From assembly GCA_963662155.1 (NCBI GenBank), contig OY759263.1, positions 15,999,194-16,063,193 of the forward strand: a stretch of DNA of 64,000 nt, given 5' to 3'. This stretch comes from Lamellibrachia columna. Taxonomy: Eukaryota; Annelida; Polychaeta; Sabellida; Siboglinidae. Below the pieces are notes generated by a model. That model did not search any database. It worked only from the letters and a program-made list of their open reading frames with translations, and had not been told where the DNA came from. This document shows positions 35,628 to 47,540 of this stretch, in pieces. Position 1 is the stretch's first letter; every line of letters starts with the position of its first letter. A program made the translations under genes and the position numbers.

Positions 35628-37658
35628 CGCGTGACGAGGCCGCCATCATTGCTGATCATGACGCTCCACAACTGGATGGTGGAGTGGAAGGCGGCGGTCA
35701 CTATCCTGTTACAGAGATGCCAGCGTGCAGAGTCCTTCATCCTGTCTCACACAAACACACAAGTCACATAGAACTGCTTCAATGACACAGATCACACCCA
35801 CACTTTGGTAGTATTCTGCTGATAAAAATTACAGAATCAACCAATTATATTTATCTCCGTTTGAGTGATACGCATTTTTCCAGATGTTTGTACTCATATA
35901 TAAATGACCTACTCTTCTTGATATAGCATGCTTATAAAAATAAATATATCCATCGACAAGAAGGATGCACACCGAAAGGATAAATAACAACATCACAAAA
36001 TTCAAGTAGGTTACCAAAACAAAAGCCATTACCATTTAGCACCAATACTGATTCATTAGAATCTGTAAAAGTTAAGTTTTTGAATCTAAAGTGACATTCT
36101 CCCCCCTCCCCACCATTCATCATTACAGTTTTTGTAATATCTGTTCCAGTCATGAATCCAATGTATTTCCAAGAGGACCATGACTGGTTTGCTTGCAAGG
36201 CGGTTATGTCTAGTTATGAGTCACGGATTTCGGTGGTGGTCCACGCAAAACCAGGGGAGGGCCGTAGTTAGATTAAGCTCAACATATGAGTGTAAGAAAT
36301 GTCCACTAATGAAAAACAACACCAAAGTAATCAACATGAATATGTTTACAATGAATCAAAACCTAACTGAAATGGTGCAAATGAAAATTAATATACATCA
36401 GTGTTAATAAATCCGTCACAAGCAGAAAGGCGTATTTCACACTTATAATACAGTGTTCCGAAGACAACAAAAAAATAGTCACATAAGCGTGCCTTATGAC
36501 GCACAATGTCAACAGTACCTTTCGCGTCATTCTGCTGGGTCGAATAGAGCGATAACTGATGTGGCCGTCGTTCGCATCATCTCACCGCCAGCTGAATACG
36601 TCCGACCGCAGTGATGTCGAGCTTTTATCAGCTGGACGATAGTAGGACGGATGTCAATAGATCGTGGAGACGGCGACGTTTCGTGACGAAGGCTGACGCG
36701 GACGCAGTTGAACGGTCGGCTGGACGCACAGTACGCCAGCCGTCAATTTGTCGTGGAGACGGCTAACGTGTCGTGACGACAGTTGACTCGGACGAACTGG
36801 TGACGCGAGCGCGGGAAAGCAGCTGAACAGTCGGCTGAACGCTCTGTAAGTCGGCCGTCAACATGACGTGGAAACGACGAACGTGTCGTGAAGATGCGGA
36901 CGCAGTGTTGTCGTGCACGGAGATATAGCTGAACAGTCGCAAGCAGTCAGCAGGCAGCACAAAACGAGATGCGGCCGATGCAGATTGTCAACGCATACAG
37001 TCAAACAATGCGCAGTAATTACTTGCGTGGCATTGTGTTGTCTGGGTGTTCACTCGTCGTTGTCAATGCGAGCAAAGTTGTAGAGGGTTTTGTGACGTCG
37101 CGTTAAACCGCGCCCTCTTTACACCGGGCCTTACCGGACATCATCTTTGGAACTCTAACACCGCATTGGTGTGTTCTGGCCACTTCCTTGAATACCCTTT
37201 CCTTCGTATCTTACATCCACCGCATGGTAAATTTCCCACCACGTCACAAAGTCGGCGTCAGAAAATAAAAATTAATAAACATCTACGGACGGTCTCATTA
37301 CGTTGATACCCCTTTTTAATATAATGTATCACGCGAAAAGCGAAAACATCTATACAATTATTGCATAACCTGTTCATGCCCCATGCCTAACAATACACTT
37401 CCAATGCGGGCCCCAACACAACACTTGTATACAATTATTGCATAACTTGTTGATGCCATCCGTCAATATACACTTTAAAATTTACCTCACCATATCCAGG
37501 AAAATAGTTCATATAATAGCAATTCGCAGAAATGCGACATTATGACACATACCTGTACGAACACACAAAGTGTGGATAGGCAACAGCGATCCGATTGAAG
37601 TGACCTTTGATATTGTTTACTCTCGGTCCACCAAAATTGTTTCTGGCTACCGCAGCAC
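35628..37658 (-). pseudogene. KCTD3-like: KCTD3-like exons upstream of the WD40 part (copy A2)
   Basis: Exon 37553-37658 (106 nt) is intact: acceptor cttacag, translation NNIKGHFNRIAVAYPHFVCS then Y, donor gtatgt. It corresponds to the family's H-N-W-I-V-A-A-Y segment. Exon 35628-35741 keeps MKDSAR and STIQLWSVMISNDGGLVTR but lacks ~80 internal nt present in copy B, and its donor GT is mutated to GA. Between the two exons lies a 1.3-kb insertion (36220-37539). Confidence 0.75.
36220..37539. mobile_element. 1.3-kb CpG-rich insertion flanked by TTATGA direct repeats
   Basis: Comparison with copy B (42720-42797) shows that the two flanks are contiguous there. Here they are separated, with TTATGA at 36214-36219 and 37540-37545. 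The ends show a short imperfect inverted match (gtcacggatttcgg / gtcgcatttctgcg). The interior 36500-37130 is unusually rich in CpG for this AT-rich locus and has three imperfect tandem units starting about 36653, 36742 and 36857 ('cgtggagacggc', 'aacgtgtcgtgacga'). No ORF of note. Class unknown. Confidence 0.6.
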
Positions 37659-37679
37659 CTGTAAGAAGACAGTAAAGGT

Positions 37680-37890
37680 TCGTTGTTATACAGCATGCTA
37701 TCCAGTCCTTGGGACTGCTCAACATGCTTAACATTTCACCCCCTGGTACATTCCAACACAATCTCAACTTCTCCGGGAAGCATTCAGCCACGCTGCAGTT
37801 ATTGTGCGAATACTATTCGTTCACATTCCCACCATTGTCTGTAGCTGGGTATTCATTTACAACTGAGTCAACTGTGGTAATGTGAGGAAA
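37680..37890 (-). repeat. tRNA-derived SINE, 3' part
   Basis: Reverse-orientation body and tail of the family: 'atccagtccttgggactgct', 'cattccaacacaatctcaac', 'gggaagcattcagcc'. It overlaps the intron just upstream of the KCTD3-like exon at 37553-37658 and has a homologue in the same place in copy B (42945-43235), so insertion predates the duplication. Confidence 0.8.
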
Positions 37891-39680
37891 CACAATTGTG
37901 ACAAAAGTGACACGTAGTAAAATTTTAACACTGTACGATTCATATAAGTTAGCATCTCTCTGATTGTATACCTACCAATATTATCTGGACAATATATCAT
38001 CATTAACTCCACAGGACAATATTCCAGAAGTAAAGTTTATGAGACAATATCTCTTCAGAAGTATATCCTGGATATTGTTCTGCTACTGCATTACACACAA
38101 AATGTCTGCAAATTGTCCAATTACCGAAGTTGATTTTTGGCTGTCTTTGCAGATGAAAGTGTATAATTGAATTACAGTTAGTTGATAGTAAGTTATTATA
38201 ACATCAGTGAACAATGTAATTTGCTGGCTCAGTAACTTGATAAAATGCCAATTTTAAGGTGGTTCCTCGACTGTGAATTTTATTTCTTTTCCTAAATAAC
38301 AACATTCTTCTTCTCATAACGGGTGGGTCCAGTTTCAGAAAAAAGGGGTGCCCAGTTTTTCAATAACAAAAATTTATTATGTAATCTGATATATAATTTA
38401 ATTTACTGAAATATCTAATACTTGTAATTCTAAATCCTGTCAATGTGACTTACCAAAGTTGTTATTGTGGATATACTGAAGGTGGGGTTCCACCCTCTCT
38501 GTGGAGATATACCTTGAATGATGCCAAGGCACTGAGCCGGGCTGTGTGCTGGTCATGCCAAGAAATCAGGTCATGTTCCATGTATGTACATGGTTGTCTC
38601 AGAGCACACTGCAAACACAGCAGTGAGCTAGAGTGATTCACTTTCCATTATTCAAGCACCTGATACTGATAAGCCGCGTCGTATCAAACGAAAGCTGATA
38701 TGATCATAATCAATGCTTCAATTTGGAATACTTGAAAAGAAAACCAAGCTTTTACTTGTATATTTTATATAACTATGGATGTCAGAGTATATGTAATTGA
38801 TGGCCCACTAAAAATCAAACCATAAACGTGACATGTCACCATCATGAAATAAAGCTTTTCCAAGTATATTTGAATATTTTCCAAAGAAATATACTTGAGA
38901 ATTTGACCTACCAGAGACGAGATGCTTCGTTGACAAGATCACCTAGGTGATGGGACTGGTGTGTACAGAGAACGTCTGGAAGAGCTGTGGGCCCTGTCGA
39001 GCTGACTCTGGGTGCTGCAAAATCACCTGCGCAGCTCCCGAAATTGTCCAGTAGGCTATCTTAATCCATTTCCCACTCAGGGCTGAAAACAGTCAAGCAA
39101 TGTAAAATACCAAAACAGCCCTGATTCAAAGGAGCAACTTGCACATTAGCGTAACAAATATAATCAACACATCTAAATGAGACGTTAGTCTTAAGTGTAG
39201 TTTCTATGAATTAGTCAGTATTTAAAAATTTTAGTTCTAATATTCTAGCCAAATGTAGCAAGCAGGGACACTCACCTGTTCTGGGGGCGAGATAGACACT
39301 GAGGGCTGTGACACGGTTCCTACTATGGTATATGTCTTTCACATGCAGCGGGAACTTCTGCATGTGTGTAGGTAGGATGCAGAAACAACAACACTCAATC
39401 AGCTTTATTTTTCAAAGTCTGCATACACATATTCTGTGTACTCTATCTAACCTATAAATAAGTTTATGTTGGTCTGTCTGTTGTGTCCTATTCACGGATG
39501 TATTTGTGGGCCAATCTAGATGAAACTCTACAAAGTGACATAGGAGCCCCTTCTGACGAACATGGAGGGTCAGATGGGGAACCATCCATATGGGCCTCCG
39601 GGGTGGGGATTAAATTTTCAAAAAGGCTTTATTTTGTTTTCTATGTCATCATAAAGATAATAATAATGGCTGCCTTTTTT

Positions 39681-39926
39681 TCATCTCGATACCAGCATTA
39701 CACCAACTACTGTCCTATCAGTACACCAGCTTATACTAACTATGTGGCCATGATGAGAGTCCTTGTTGACCACCACTGTCTCCGGGCCCGGGAAGCTTTG
39801 GTGGATTCTGATCCGTTCAGCCTTGTCCTCAGATTCTCGTCTACCCAATGGGCTTTCTGCATCCTCTAGCACCATACCTGCTAAAATCAAACATCTTCTT
39901 CCTTGTAATGTGGCCAAAGTACCCAA
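39681..39926 (-). other. Unassigned 81-codon open frame inside KCTD3-like copy B
   Basis: Near-identical partner of the frame at 27353-27598 (about three amino-acid differences). Intronic relative to the WD40 exons. Origin unknown. Confidence 0.35.
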
Positions 39927-40452
39927 GCTTTCTTTTCATTACTGTTCTCAATAGTCAACAATTGTTTTCGATTTTACTTACATAGTCATTTCTTTTCATA
40001 CTAGCTAATAACCAACAACCTTCTAAAGCATCGCACCTCAAGAGCGGCAACGCGCTTTTTGCCTGCCCTTTTCAAAGTCTTACACCACCTACCTACGTAG
40101 CATATCAATCCGTTGTTACCACCAAGTAATAGATAATGACCCAACTGTGTCATATCTTGTCACTGGAACAATGTCCTGTACCTACAACAGAATAGTAATA
40201 TGTTCAGTCTTTGCACATTTCTACCGGTTTGATACATTTCCTCTGCAGAAGCTGAATGAATGATACGTCATTCCACAAAGAGCACAACATGTACTAGTGT
40301 TTACGTCAATCCTGGTTATGTCATGGTTAATAAAGGAACAGTTTAACTAACAAATTATCTTGGACGGATATAACACAGTATGTTATTAATATGTTCTGAC
40401 TTTCTAGTGTGAAAAGAGCATGCAAACTGCGTTTTATTTATCTGACTTACTT

Positions 40453-40914
40453 GCCAGTTCTGTGTCATGGCGTGCGACACCAAAACCTTGCCTGTTTTGC
40501 TTAATACAGCCAACATGAGATAATTACCTGCCAGTTTTGTGTCATGGCATGCCACACCCCGACCTTGCCTCTCCTTCTGAGTACAGCCACCTTGATTGAA
40601 TTATCTGCCAATTTTGTGTCATGGCATAAAACACCCCAACTTTTCCTGTCTTAATGAGAACAACCACCGTGAGAGAAATACTTGCCAGTTCTGCGCCATG
40701 GCATGCCTCACAATGACCTTGCCTCTACTACCGAGTAGAGCCACCATGAGCGAATTACCTGCCAGTTCTGTGCCATGGCATGCCACACCCAGACTTTGCC
40801 CGTCTTACTGAGCACAGGCACCGTGATAGATTTAACAGCCATTTCTGTGTCTTGGCATTTCACACCCAGACCTGTCCTGTTCCTGAGAACAAATAGAAGA
40901 GTTGTGGTTGGATC
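40453..40914 (-). repeat. KCTD3-like: 77-bp tandem array of a partial WD40 exon with splice donor, 6 copies (B)
   Basis: Units start at 40453, 40530, 40607, 40684, 40761 and 40838, exact 77-bp spacing. Unit order and variants parallel those at 28125-28585. Minus-strand coding core is TGKVGVWHAMAQNWQ with donor gtaatt in the better copies. Confidence 0.85.
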
Positions 40915-41835
40915 TGGGTTGTTGGAAGAGTTTCTTGTTAACATCGGTTAGAGGTAAGCAAGTGACCCTTTACTGTTGATCATGGTGATGGCACTAAACA
41001 GCAGGAAGATCAGCATGAAGGATGTTCTCAGGAAGGTGTTGTATGCAAACGATCTGGCCATGATAGCAGACAACAAACAAGAACTACAGGAAGTGTTGGA
41101 GGAATGGAAGGGGGTGTTCAAGAAGCACGGACTGAGAATGAGCCTGGAGAAGACAGAAGTGATGTGGGCTGGACATCAGAGAGAAGACTTGAACATTAGT
41201 TTGGATGGTAATGAAATCAACCAAGTGAATGACTTTGTGTACCTTGGAGGAATGGTTAATGAGGGTGGATATTCAGAGGTAGAAGTGCCATGTAGGATAT
41301 AAACAAGGAGCAAATGCTTGGGGAAAGGTAGAGGTAGTCATGTTGGACAGAAACATTTGAAAAAGCTGAAAAGGAAAGTCCTGAGAGCTTGTGTTACACC
41401 AGCAAGCCTATATGGTCTGGAGACAGTGGCGTTGACAGAACAACAACTGCAGCTGCAAGTTTGGTTCTGGGTTCGTCGAATAACAAGAACAAAGAGGGTT
41501 GACAAATGAAAGATGAACAACCTGAGGAAAGATGGGATGCAACAGGACAGATGAACAGGAAGATTGGTGAGAAGCAAGGTGAGATGGGCAGGTGACATGG
41601 TAAGGATGGATGTAGACAAACTAGCAAAGAAAGTGGAAGAGAAAATTGGAAAAACATCAAGGATGCAAGAAAAGGGGAAGCAAACAGCTAAGATGGAAGG
41701 ACTGCGTGTGGTGGGATATGAGAAGATCGGGGGAGGATGAAAGATGGAGAGGGGGCAGCCGATAGAAAAGTATGGAAAGAAACAACAGAAAGAGTGGCTC
41801 GACAATATTTTACCTGACCCTAACCCATATACAGC
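40890..41835 (+). pseudogene. Non-LTR retrotransposon reverse-transcriptase fragment (B)
   Basis: Same element as 28560-29203 and 33745-35350. Translation has SRKISMKDVLRKVL, catalytic box degraded to Y-A-N-D, NKQELQEVLEEWKGVF, LEKTEVMWAGHQ, FVYLGGMVNEGG, then a frameshift and ACVTPASLYGLETVALTEQQ. It sits at the same position relative to the WD40 exons as in A1 and A2, so it inserted before the locus was duplicated. Confidence 0.82.
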
Positions 41836-42944
41836 AGGGAAGAAAGATGAAAAGCACCGTTAGTTTGGTAAAAAAAAGTTATGTTTAATAAATCCAAGAA
41901 TATGATCAACATTTTCATAAACATTGTATAAATTGCTTATTAGAAAAAATATTTCAATATAAAATTTACAAGATGTTAGCACTCCTCTACAGATATGGTG
42001 TTGTGTGACTATGATGCACCATTTAGAAACCTAGTGCCTAAGACTGTGACAGGATTCTCTCTAGAGATCTTTTCTCATGGCACGCATATCTCACTGACTG
42101 ATATATCTCACGTGTGACGAGGCTGCCATCATTGTTGACCATGATGCTCCACAACTGGATAGTGGACTGGAAGGTGGCGGCCACCATCCTGTTACAATTC
42201 GCCTGGCCAGTGTTGAGCACCTTGGCATTGAGGACCACCTGATCTATCAAATCCATCAGACATGGACTAGTCCATGAAAGGTGGCAGCGTGCAGAGTCCT
42301 TCATCCTGTCTCACACAAACACACAAGTTACATAGATATGTAGATCTGTTTCAATAAAACAGTTCGCACACCCACACTTTGGTATTCTGCTGAGGAAAAT
42401 TACAAAATCAATATATTATATGTATCTCTGTTTGAGCAATATACATTTTACCAGATGGTTGTACTCATATATAAATGACAAACTCTTCTTGACTACAGCA
42501 TTCTCATAACAATTAAATACCTTTTGACAAGAAGGATGTACAGTGAAAGAATAAATAACAACATTAAACAAATTAAGCTGGTTACCAAAACAAAAGCCAT
42601 TACCACTCAGTGCTAATACTGATTTATTAGAACAACTGTAAAAGTTAGTTTCTTAATCTAATGTGACATTCTCCCCTTCCCCATAATTCATCGGTACAGT
42701 TTTTGCAATGTCTGTTCCACTCATAATCCAATGAATTTGCAAGAGGACAAGGAATGGCCTGCTTGGAAGGCGGTTATGTCTACTTATGACACCAACCTGT
42801 ACCAACACACAAAGTGGGGATAGGCAAGAGCGATCCGATTGAAGTGACCCTTGATATTGTTCACTCTTGGTCCACCAAAATGTTTCCTGGCTGCCGCAGC
42901 ACCTGTAAAAAGACCTCAAGTAAAGGTATGTTTATGTTTACACA

Positions 42945-43235
42945 ACACTGTATCCAGTCCTTCGGATTGTTCAACGTGCTTAACTGTTCACCCCCTGGCT
43001 GACTTGTTCATTCCAACACCTTCTGAACTTTTCTGGGAAGCATTCAGCCATGTTGCAATTACTATGCGAAGATTATTCGTTCACATTTCCACCCTTGTCT
43101 GTACCTGGGTACTCATTTACAGCTGAGTGAACTGTGGTAATGTGGGGGAACAAAATTATCAAAGCTTTGATAGGGCAGCAATTGGATTTGAACCCGGGAT
43201 CCCTCAGCCGAGTCTGGCGTTCTAACATTGTGTGG
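42945..43235 (-). repeat. tRNA-derived SINE, near full length
   Basis: Minus-strand copy. The B box is recognisable as 'ggatttgaacccgggatcc' on the plus strand, followed by the A-box side 'gagtctggcgttctaac'. Body and tail match the other copies. Confidence 0.85.
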
Positions 43236-43239
43236 TAGA

Positions 43240-45000
43240 AATATCATGAATACATATTTTTTCATATTGCGAAACATAGGTATGTTGAAAGAGACGATAC
43301 AAGTCAAATTTATGAAGTTTGTAACTTCTCATGAATACACATATAGACAAATTCCCAGCAGATGTTTGTGTAGTGTACACAGCCATTGCCATAACCATAA
43401 CATGTACTTACATCTACTGATTTGCATCTTTAACAAAGAACAACACTGCTAACCTTTCATGGCTAACGCTTGTCGAGGGAAATCTTCAGTTGATGCACTG
43501 TGGAAACATCCTGCCACTTACTGCTCATTATTCCTTCAAGGCAAAGATACAACTGAACAATAGTTGTGTAGTAAATTAAGAAAGTGTCACCAGAACTTAG
43601 ACTGAATACTACAATGAAAACAGTGGATGTTAATGTTCTTGCAGTATGAATTTTGTAAAACTCAAATGCCGAGGGTCAATAGCAGAACAATGCTATATAT
43701 AATGGTGAACTTATTTAGCAAACTAACAACCATACTTGGAACAATATTACCAAATAGTACCTTACTAACCATATATATTATATATTATATATGTAGTTAT
43801 GGTAACATTTGGCTGTCTACAGTATAGGCCTATGCTTAGAAGTGGTCAAATCTCTGATGACAGAACGCCCCACTTTTACGACCATCCCTTTTGATTAAGT
43901 AGGTGACTTTCAATGAGGGGTTCCACTGTATACCCTTATTTCCAAATATTTAAAACATTCTTCCAATGTGTCACAGGCAGGATATGCATACATTCAATGT
44001 GCAGTGATCACAAATTGTGATGGCAGACAGAATGGTCTTTCTTACATGACTGACCTATTGTAGGAGCCAGCATTGCAGAAGTACACTGCAGCAAACATTA
44101 AACTTAGTTTTTTTACAATATAATATTGTATCACAAAAACGTATTGTGGCTTAGTGTATCATCATAACCCTATATTTATAAAACAATAATTTCAACATCA
44201 ATCAAACAAGATAAATATCTTCATTGTAGAGACAAGAACACCTGCATTGTGATTTGAAATAATGGAACAGAAGTAGCTTAATAATTAAATTACATGTACT
44301 GAACATGGGTTGATGTTCCAAATTAGAATTTAAGGGTATAAATTACTGTAATGAAACTTTTTTAGTTGTATAATAGAATTAACCAAACAAGCCAAAAATC
44401 ATTTCTGCTTGATGGATTCTAGAAATGTTAGCCTTCTGTTTGACACTAACTGATAGTATTGTTTTTATCTGCCAGCATAATTATGTTAACAAATCAGCCA
44501 CGTATCTCTGTGTACTGTATCTGATTCTTCTCGTTGTGAAACTGCTTCTTGTTATGTGATCTGATCTAATGCATATGCAATCTCAGCAGCCCTGTTAATG
44601 TGCATACATTTTTGACCGTAATTGTCTCTATTTCTTCTCTTACAACTTACATACTAGCTGAACAATATACTCTACATAAAATTATTAAGAATGACATTGT
44701 ACACTCTACAATGTCAGTAATTCTTTCGATCCATTTTTCGTAATTCAATCCAGTTTTAATTGTCTGTGAGGAACTGATAGTTTTGTTTTGTGCATTAAGC
44801 TTGAATTTCAAAATGTCTTATATTATGAACAAGGATTAACGAACACAGCGGTGTGCACATGAGTTGCACGAGTCATGGTATGTTCGTTGACCCAGTCGCA
44901 CAACCACGGAAAGGAAATGTTTGCTAGTAGTGCAGTCGCGCGTGACACATACTAAAAGTTTAGCAATGTACGCTTCATGTAAGTTAGCGTTTCCTCCTGA
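43240..45000. other. No gene recognised
   Basis: AT-rich sequence without supported exons. Near 43820-43930 a short segment ending 'ggggttccactgta' resembles a worn pogo-type MITE end. BTB-domain exons expected upstream of copy B were looked for and not found. Confidence 0.45.
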
Positions 45001-46696
45001 TTGTATCCCTACCAATATTATCTGGACAATATCCTATCATTAAATCCATGGACACTATTCCAGAAATACTGTTCATCAGGCAAAATATATCCTGGATATT
45101 GTTCTTCTACTGCATTATGTCTGCAAATTGTCCAGTTTCTGGGGTTTATTTTGACTGTCTTTGGAGACGTATAATTGAAATACGATTAGTCATTTACTAT
45201 TCAAGTAGTCACATCATTCAAAAATGCAATTTGCTGGCCCAGTAATTTGAGTTACTAAAAAAATTAAGGTGTTTCCTCGAATTTGACTATTCAAGCCTTA
45301 CATACATGTGTCTCAGGACCCTATTGTCTTATCAACTTATGCTCCTATTGCATGCCATGATTTTATCTATCCATTATACACTTTTGATTGGTCGATGTGT
45401 TTATAATTACTATAATTTGTATTTATGAATGTAAGATTTATTAGAAGTTACTATTTTTTATTAAATAAAAGCATTCTTCTTCACATAACAGGCGGGTCCA
45501 GACTAACAACAAAGAGTTGCCCAGTTTTCCAATAAAACACCAAGAATAGCAACTATAATTATCCATATTTCCAAACAGACAGCACTTTCTAGAAAAGAGC
45601 ACAATTGAAGGTATATACAAAATTGAATTTGTTTTATTACTTAACAAAACTTAACAAGATTTGCCATCCAAGCCAAAGGCCCAGATGGCAAGTGGACAAG
45701 GAAGCCATTGGCTTATCGAGAGTCCAACAATGTTCACCTACTTATAACCCGCCCTCCTGAGATATGTGTCAACCTTGTTTTTAAACATATTCACGCTGCT
45801 AGCAGTTACACAATCTGTAGACAATTTGTTCCATTCATTTATTGTCCTCTATGAGAACGAGTGCTTCCTGATGTCCAATCTACATTGATCCTTTACTAAT
45901 TTTACCTCATGTCCTCTAGTTCTGCTATCCTTCTTGAGTGAGAAAAACACATTTCTATCAATATTTTCATACCCATTCAATATCTTAAAAACTTCAATCT
46001 GATCTCTTAACCTCCTTGTCTCTAGAGTTGTTAAACCACATTCTTTCAGGCGTTCTTCATAACTAAGGTCTCTCAGTTCTGGAATCATTTTAGTTGCGCT
46101 CCTTTGTATGCGTTCAAGCATATCTATATCCTTCTTACGATATGGTCTCCATGCTTGTATACAGTATTCTAAATGAGGTCTAACTATTGTTTTATAAAGA
46201 GGTATAATTAACTTTTTTCCCTTGTATGTTATGTTTCTTCTAATCAATCCAAGAATTTTATTACGCTTTGAAACTGCAATACCACAGTGCTCTGAAACTT
46301 TCGTATCAGCGCTTATTGTAACTCCTAAGTCCTTTTCTTTTACAGTAGTACCCAGAACAGTATCTCCCATTTTATAGTTTACATCCAAGTTCCCATGTCC
46401 TGTGTGTAGGCATTTACATTTCCCAAAATTGAACAACACCTGCCATTTCTCAGACCATTTCACTAATCTGTCTAGATCGTTTTGTAAATGTTGTTTATCA
46501 CCATCAGTATTAAGCTTTCTAAACAGTTTTGTGTCATCCGCAAATTTCAGTACGTTACGTAACATAATATATACTAATTTACTTAAATATCTAATGCTTG
46601 TAATTCAAGATCCTCTGAATGTGACTTACCAAAGCTGTTACTGTGGATATACTGAAGGTGTGGTTCAACGTTCTCTATGGAGATGACCTTGAATGA
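45000..46696 (-). pseudogene. KCTD3-like: KCTD3-like fragment, copy C (3' exon only), split by a LINE
   Basis: 45000-45640 and 46560-46696 together match 25515-26290 (A1) and 37970-38520 (B). The exon part 46630-46696 reads in frame ASFKVISIENVEPHLQYIHS, then NSFG with donor gtaagt. It is thus the undamaged version of the exon end that has a 4-nt deletion in A1 and an insertion in B. Its upstream part is cut off by a TA/CA microsatellite. A CR1 LINE interrupts the intron part. Confidence 0.75.
45665..46565 (-). mobile_element. 5'-truncated CR1-type LINE (reverse transcriptase C-terminus)
   Basis: An uninterrupted minus-strand frame of ~238 codons starts MLRNVLKFADDTKLF (catalytic F-A-D-D) and runs through VLFNFGKCKCLHTGH, KEKDLGVTIS, LYKTIVRPHLEYCIQAW and LERIQRSATKMIPEL to the C-terminus. 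After a stop, the frame still shows NEWNKLSTDCVTASSVNMF, a typical LINE end. Flanks 'ttacttaacaaaa' and 'ttacgtaacataa' look like a ~13-bp target-site duplication with two mismatches. The insertion is absent from the A1 counterpart (near 26140). The frame is well preserved, so the insertion is fairly young. Confidence 0.88.
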
Positions 46697-46906
46697 TATA
46701 TATATATATATATATATATACACCTATATATATATACATATACACCTATACATATACATATACATATGCACATACACATATACATACACACATACACACA
46801 CATACATACACACACGCACACACGCACGCATGCACGCACGCACACGCACACATTATATACATACATACATTATATACATACATACATAATATATATATAT
46901 ATATAG
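46694..46906. repeat. Compound (TA)n/(CA)n/(CGCA)n microsatellite
   Basis: Mixed TA, TACACA, CACA and CGCA tracts. A short duplication 'tagccgtaatggagctt' follows at 46906-46941. Confidence 0.95.
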
Positions 46907-46944
46907 CCGTAATGGAGCTTATACGTAGCCGTAATGGAGCTTTA

Positions 46945-47540
46945 GCTACAGGTTTGAAGCAATTAACTTACCCATTCAGCAGTGTTTCGGGGTGTGCGAC
47001 GTGGGTCCTCAAAAATGGTGGTAGGTTGGCCTCAACATTGGTGGGAGGTTGGATTGGTGGAAGATAGTACTCTCAAAACTGGTGGGAGGCTGCCCCTCCC
47101 CCAAACAGTTGGGACTTAGGCTGAGACCCCTCCCATTATCGTTCTTAAAAGTATGAAAGGTAGTAAAAATTATTGGTGTTCTCCCTGTCCTGCTAATAAA
47201 TATAACTTAGATATCTAGCTTACATCGCATGTAAAACTTAAACATGTCTTCTTTGAAATAACCTCTGCAAACTGATAAGTATTCACGTATTCACTAATAA
47301 ATACCATTGTATATGTGTTTACGTATCAGTATCTCGGCCCGAAGCTTATGGACCATACGTGTCCGGCAAATCCAGCTGACGTGAGTGCCTATTAGTTACG
47401 GAGCTAGCAATACGTAGAGCGAACAAACTGCTGAAACTGTCTAATGCGTTACGCAATACTACCCACCATTGTCTGGAATGACCGAAGTAGGAGCGGCCAG
47501 ATGAATGCACGTGTGTTTTAGACCCACGGTGACACTGTAA
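46945..47540. other. No gene recognised
   Basis: 46990-47110 has two or three loose units around 'ctcaaaactggtgggagg'. The rest is unassigned. Confidence 0.45.

Larger units (their letters stand above)
37970..42902 (-). pseudogene. KCTD3-like: KCTD3/SHKBP1-like gene fragment, copy B (most complete exon series)
   Basis: Exons in transcript order. 42797-42902: HFNRIALAYPHFVCW. 42112-42305: MKDSARCHLSWTSPCLMD, DQVVLNAKVLNTG, STIQLWSIMVNNDGSLV, intact with donor gtgaga; it joins in phase to give Y-R-M-K-D. Then a LINE fragment. Then the 77-bp array (40453-40914). About 40115-40200: VQDIVPVTRYDTVGS then the same frameshift as A1. 39276-39365: acceptor AG mutated to AC, KFPLHVKDIYHSRN. 38912-39082: TAG stop at 38943-38945 (Lys to stop). 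38454-38608: H-V-H-T-W then TGA (ancestral CGA Arg), LGMTSTQPGSV, later indels. BTB exons were not found. Clearly nonfunctional as a full WD40 protein. Confidence 0.82.

Noticed and set aside
45849..46565. 238-codon frame as a host gene
   Set aside because: Contains the LINE reverse-transcriptase F-A-D-D box and C-terminal LINE motifs.
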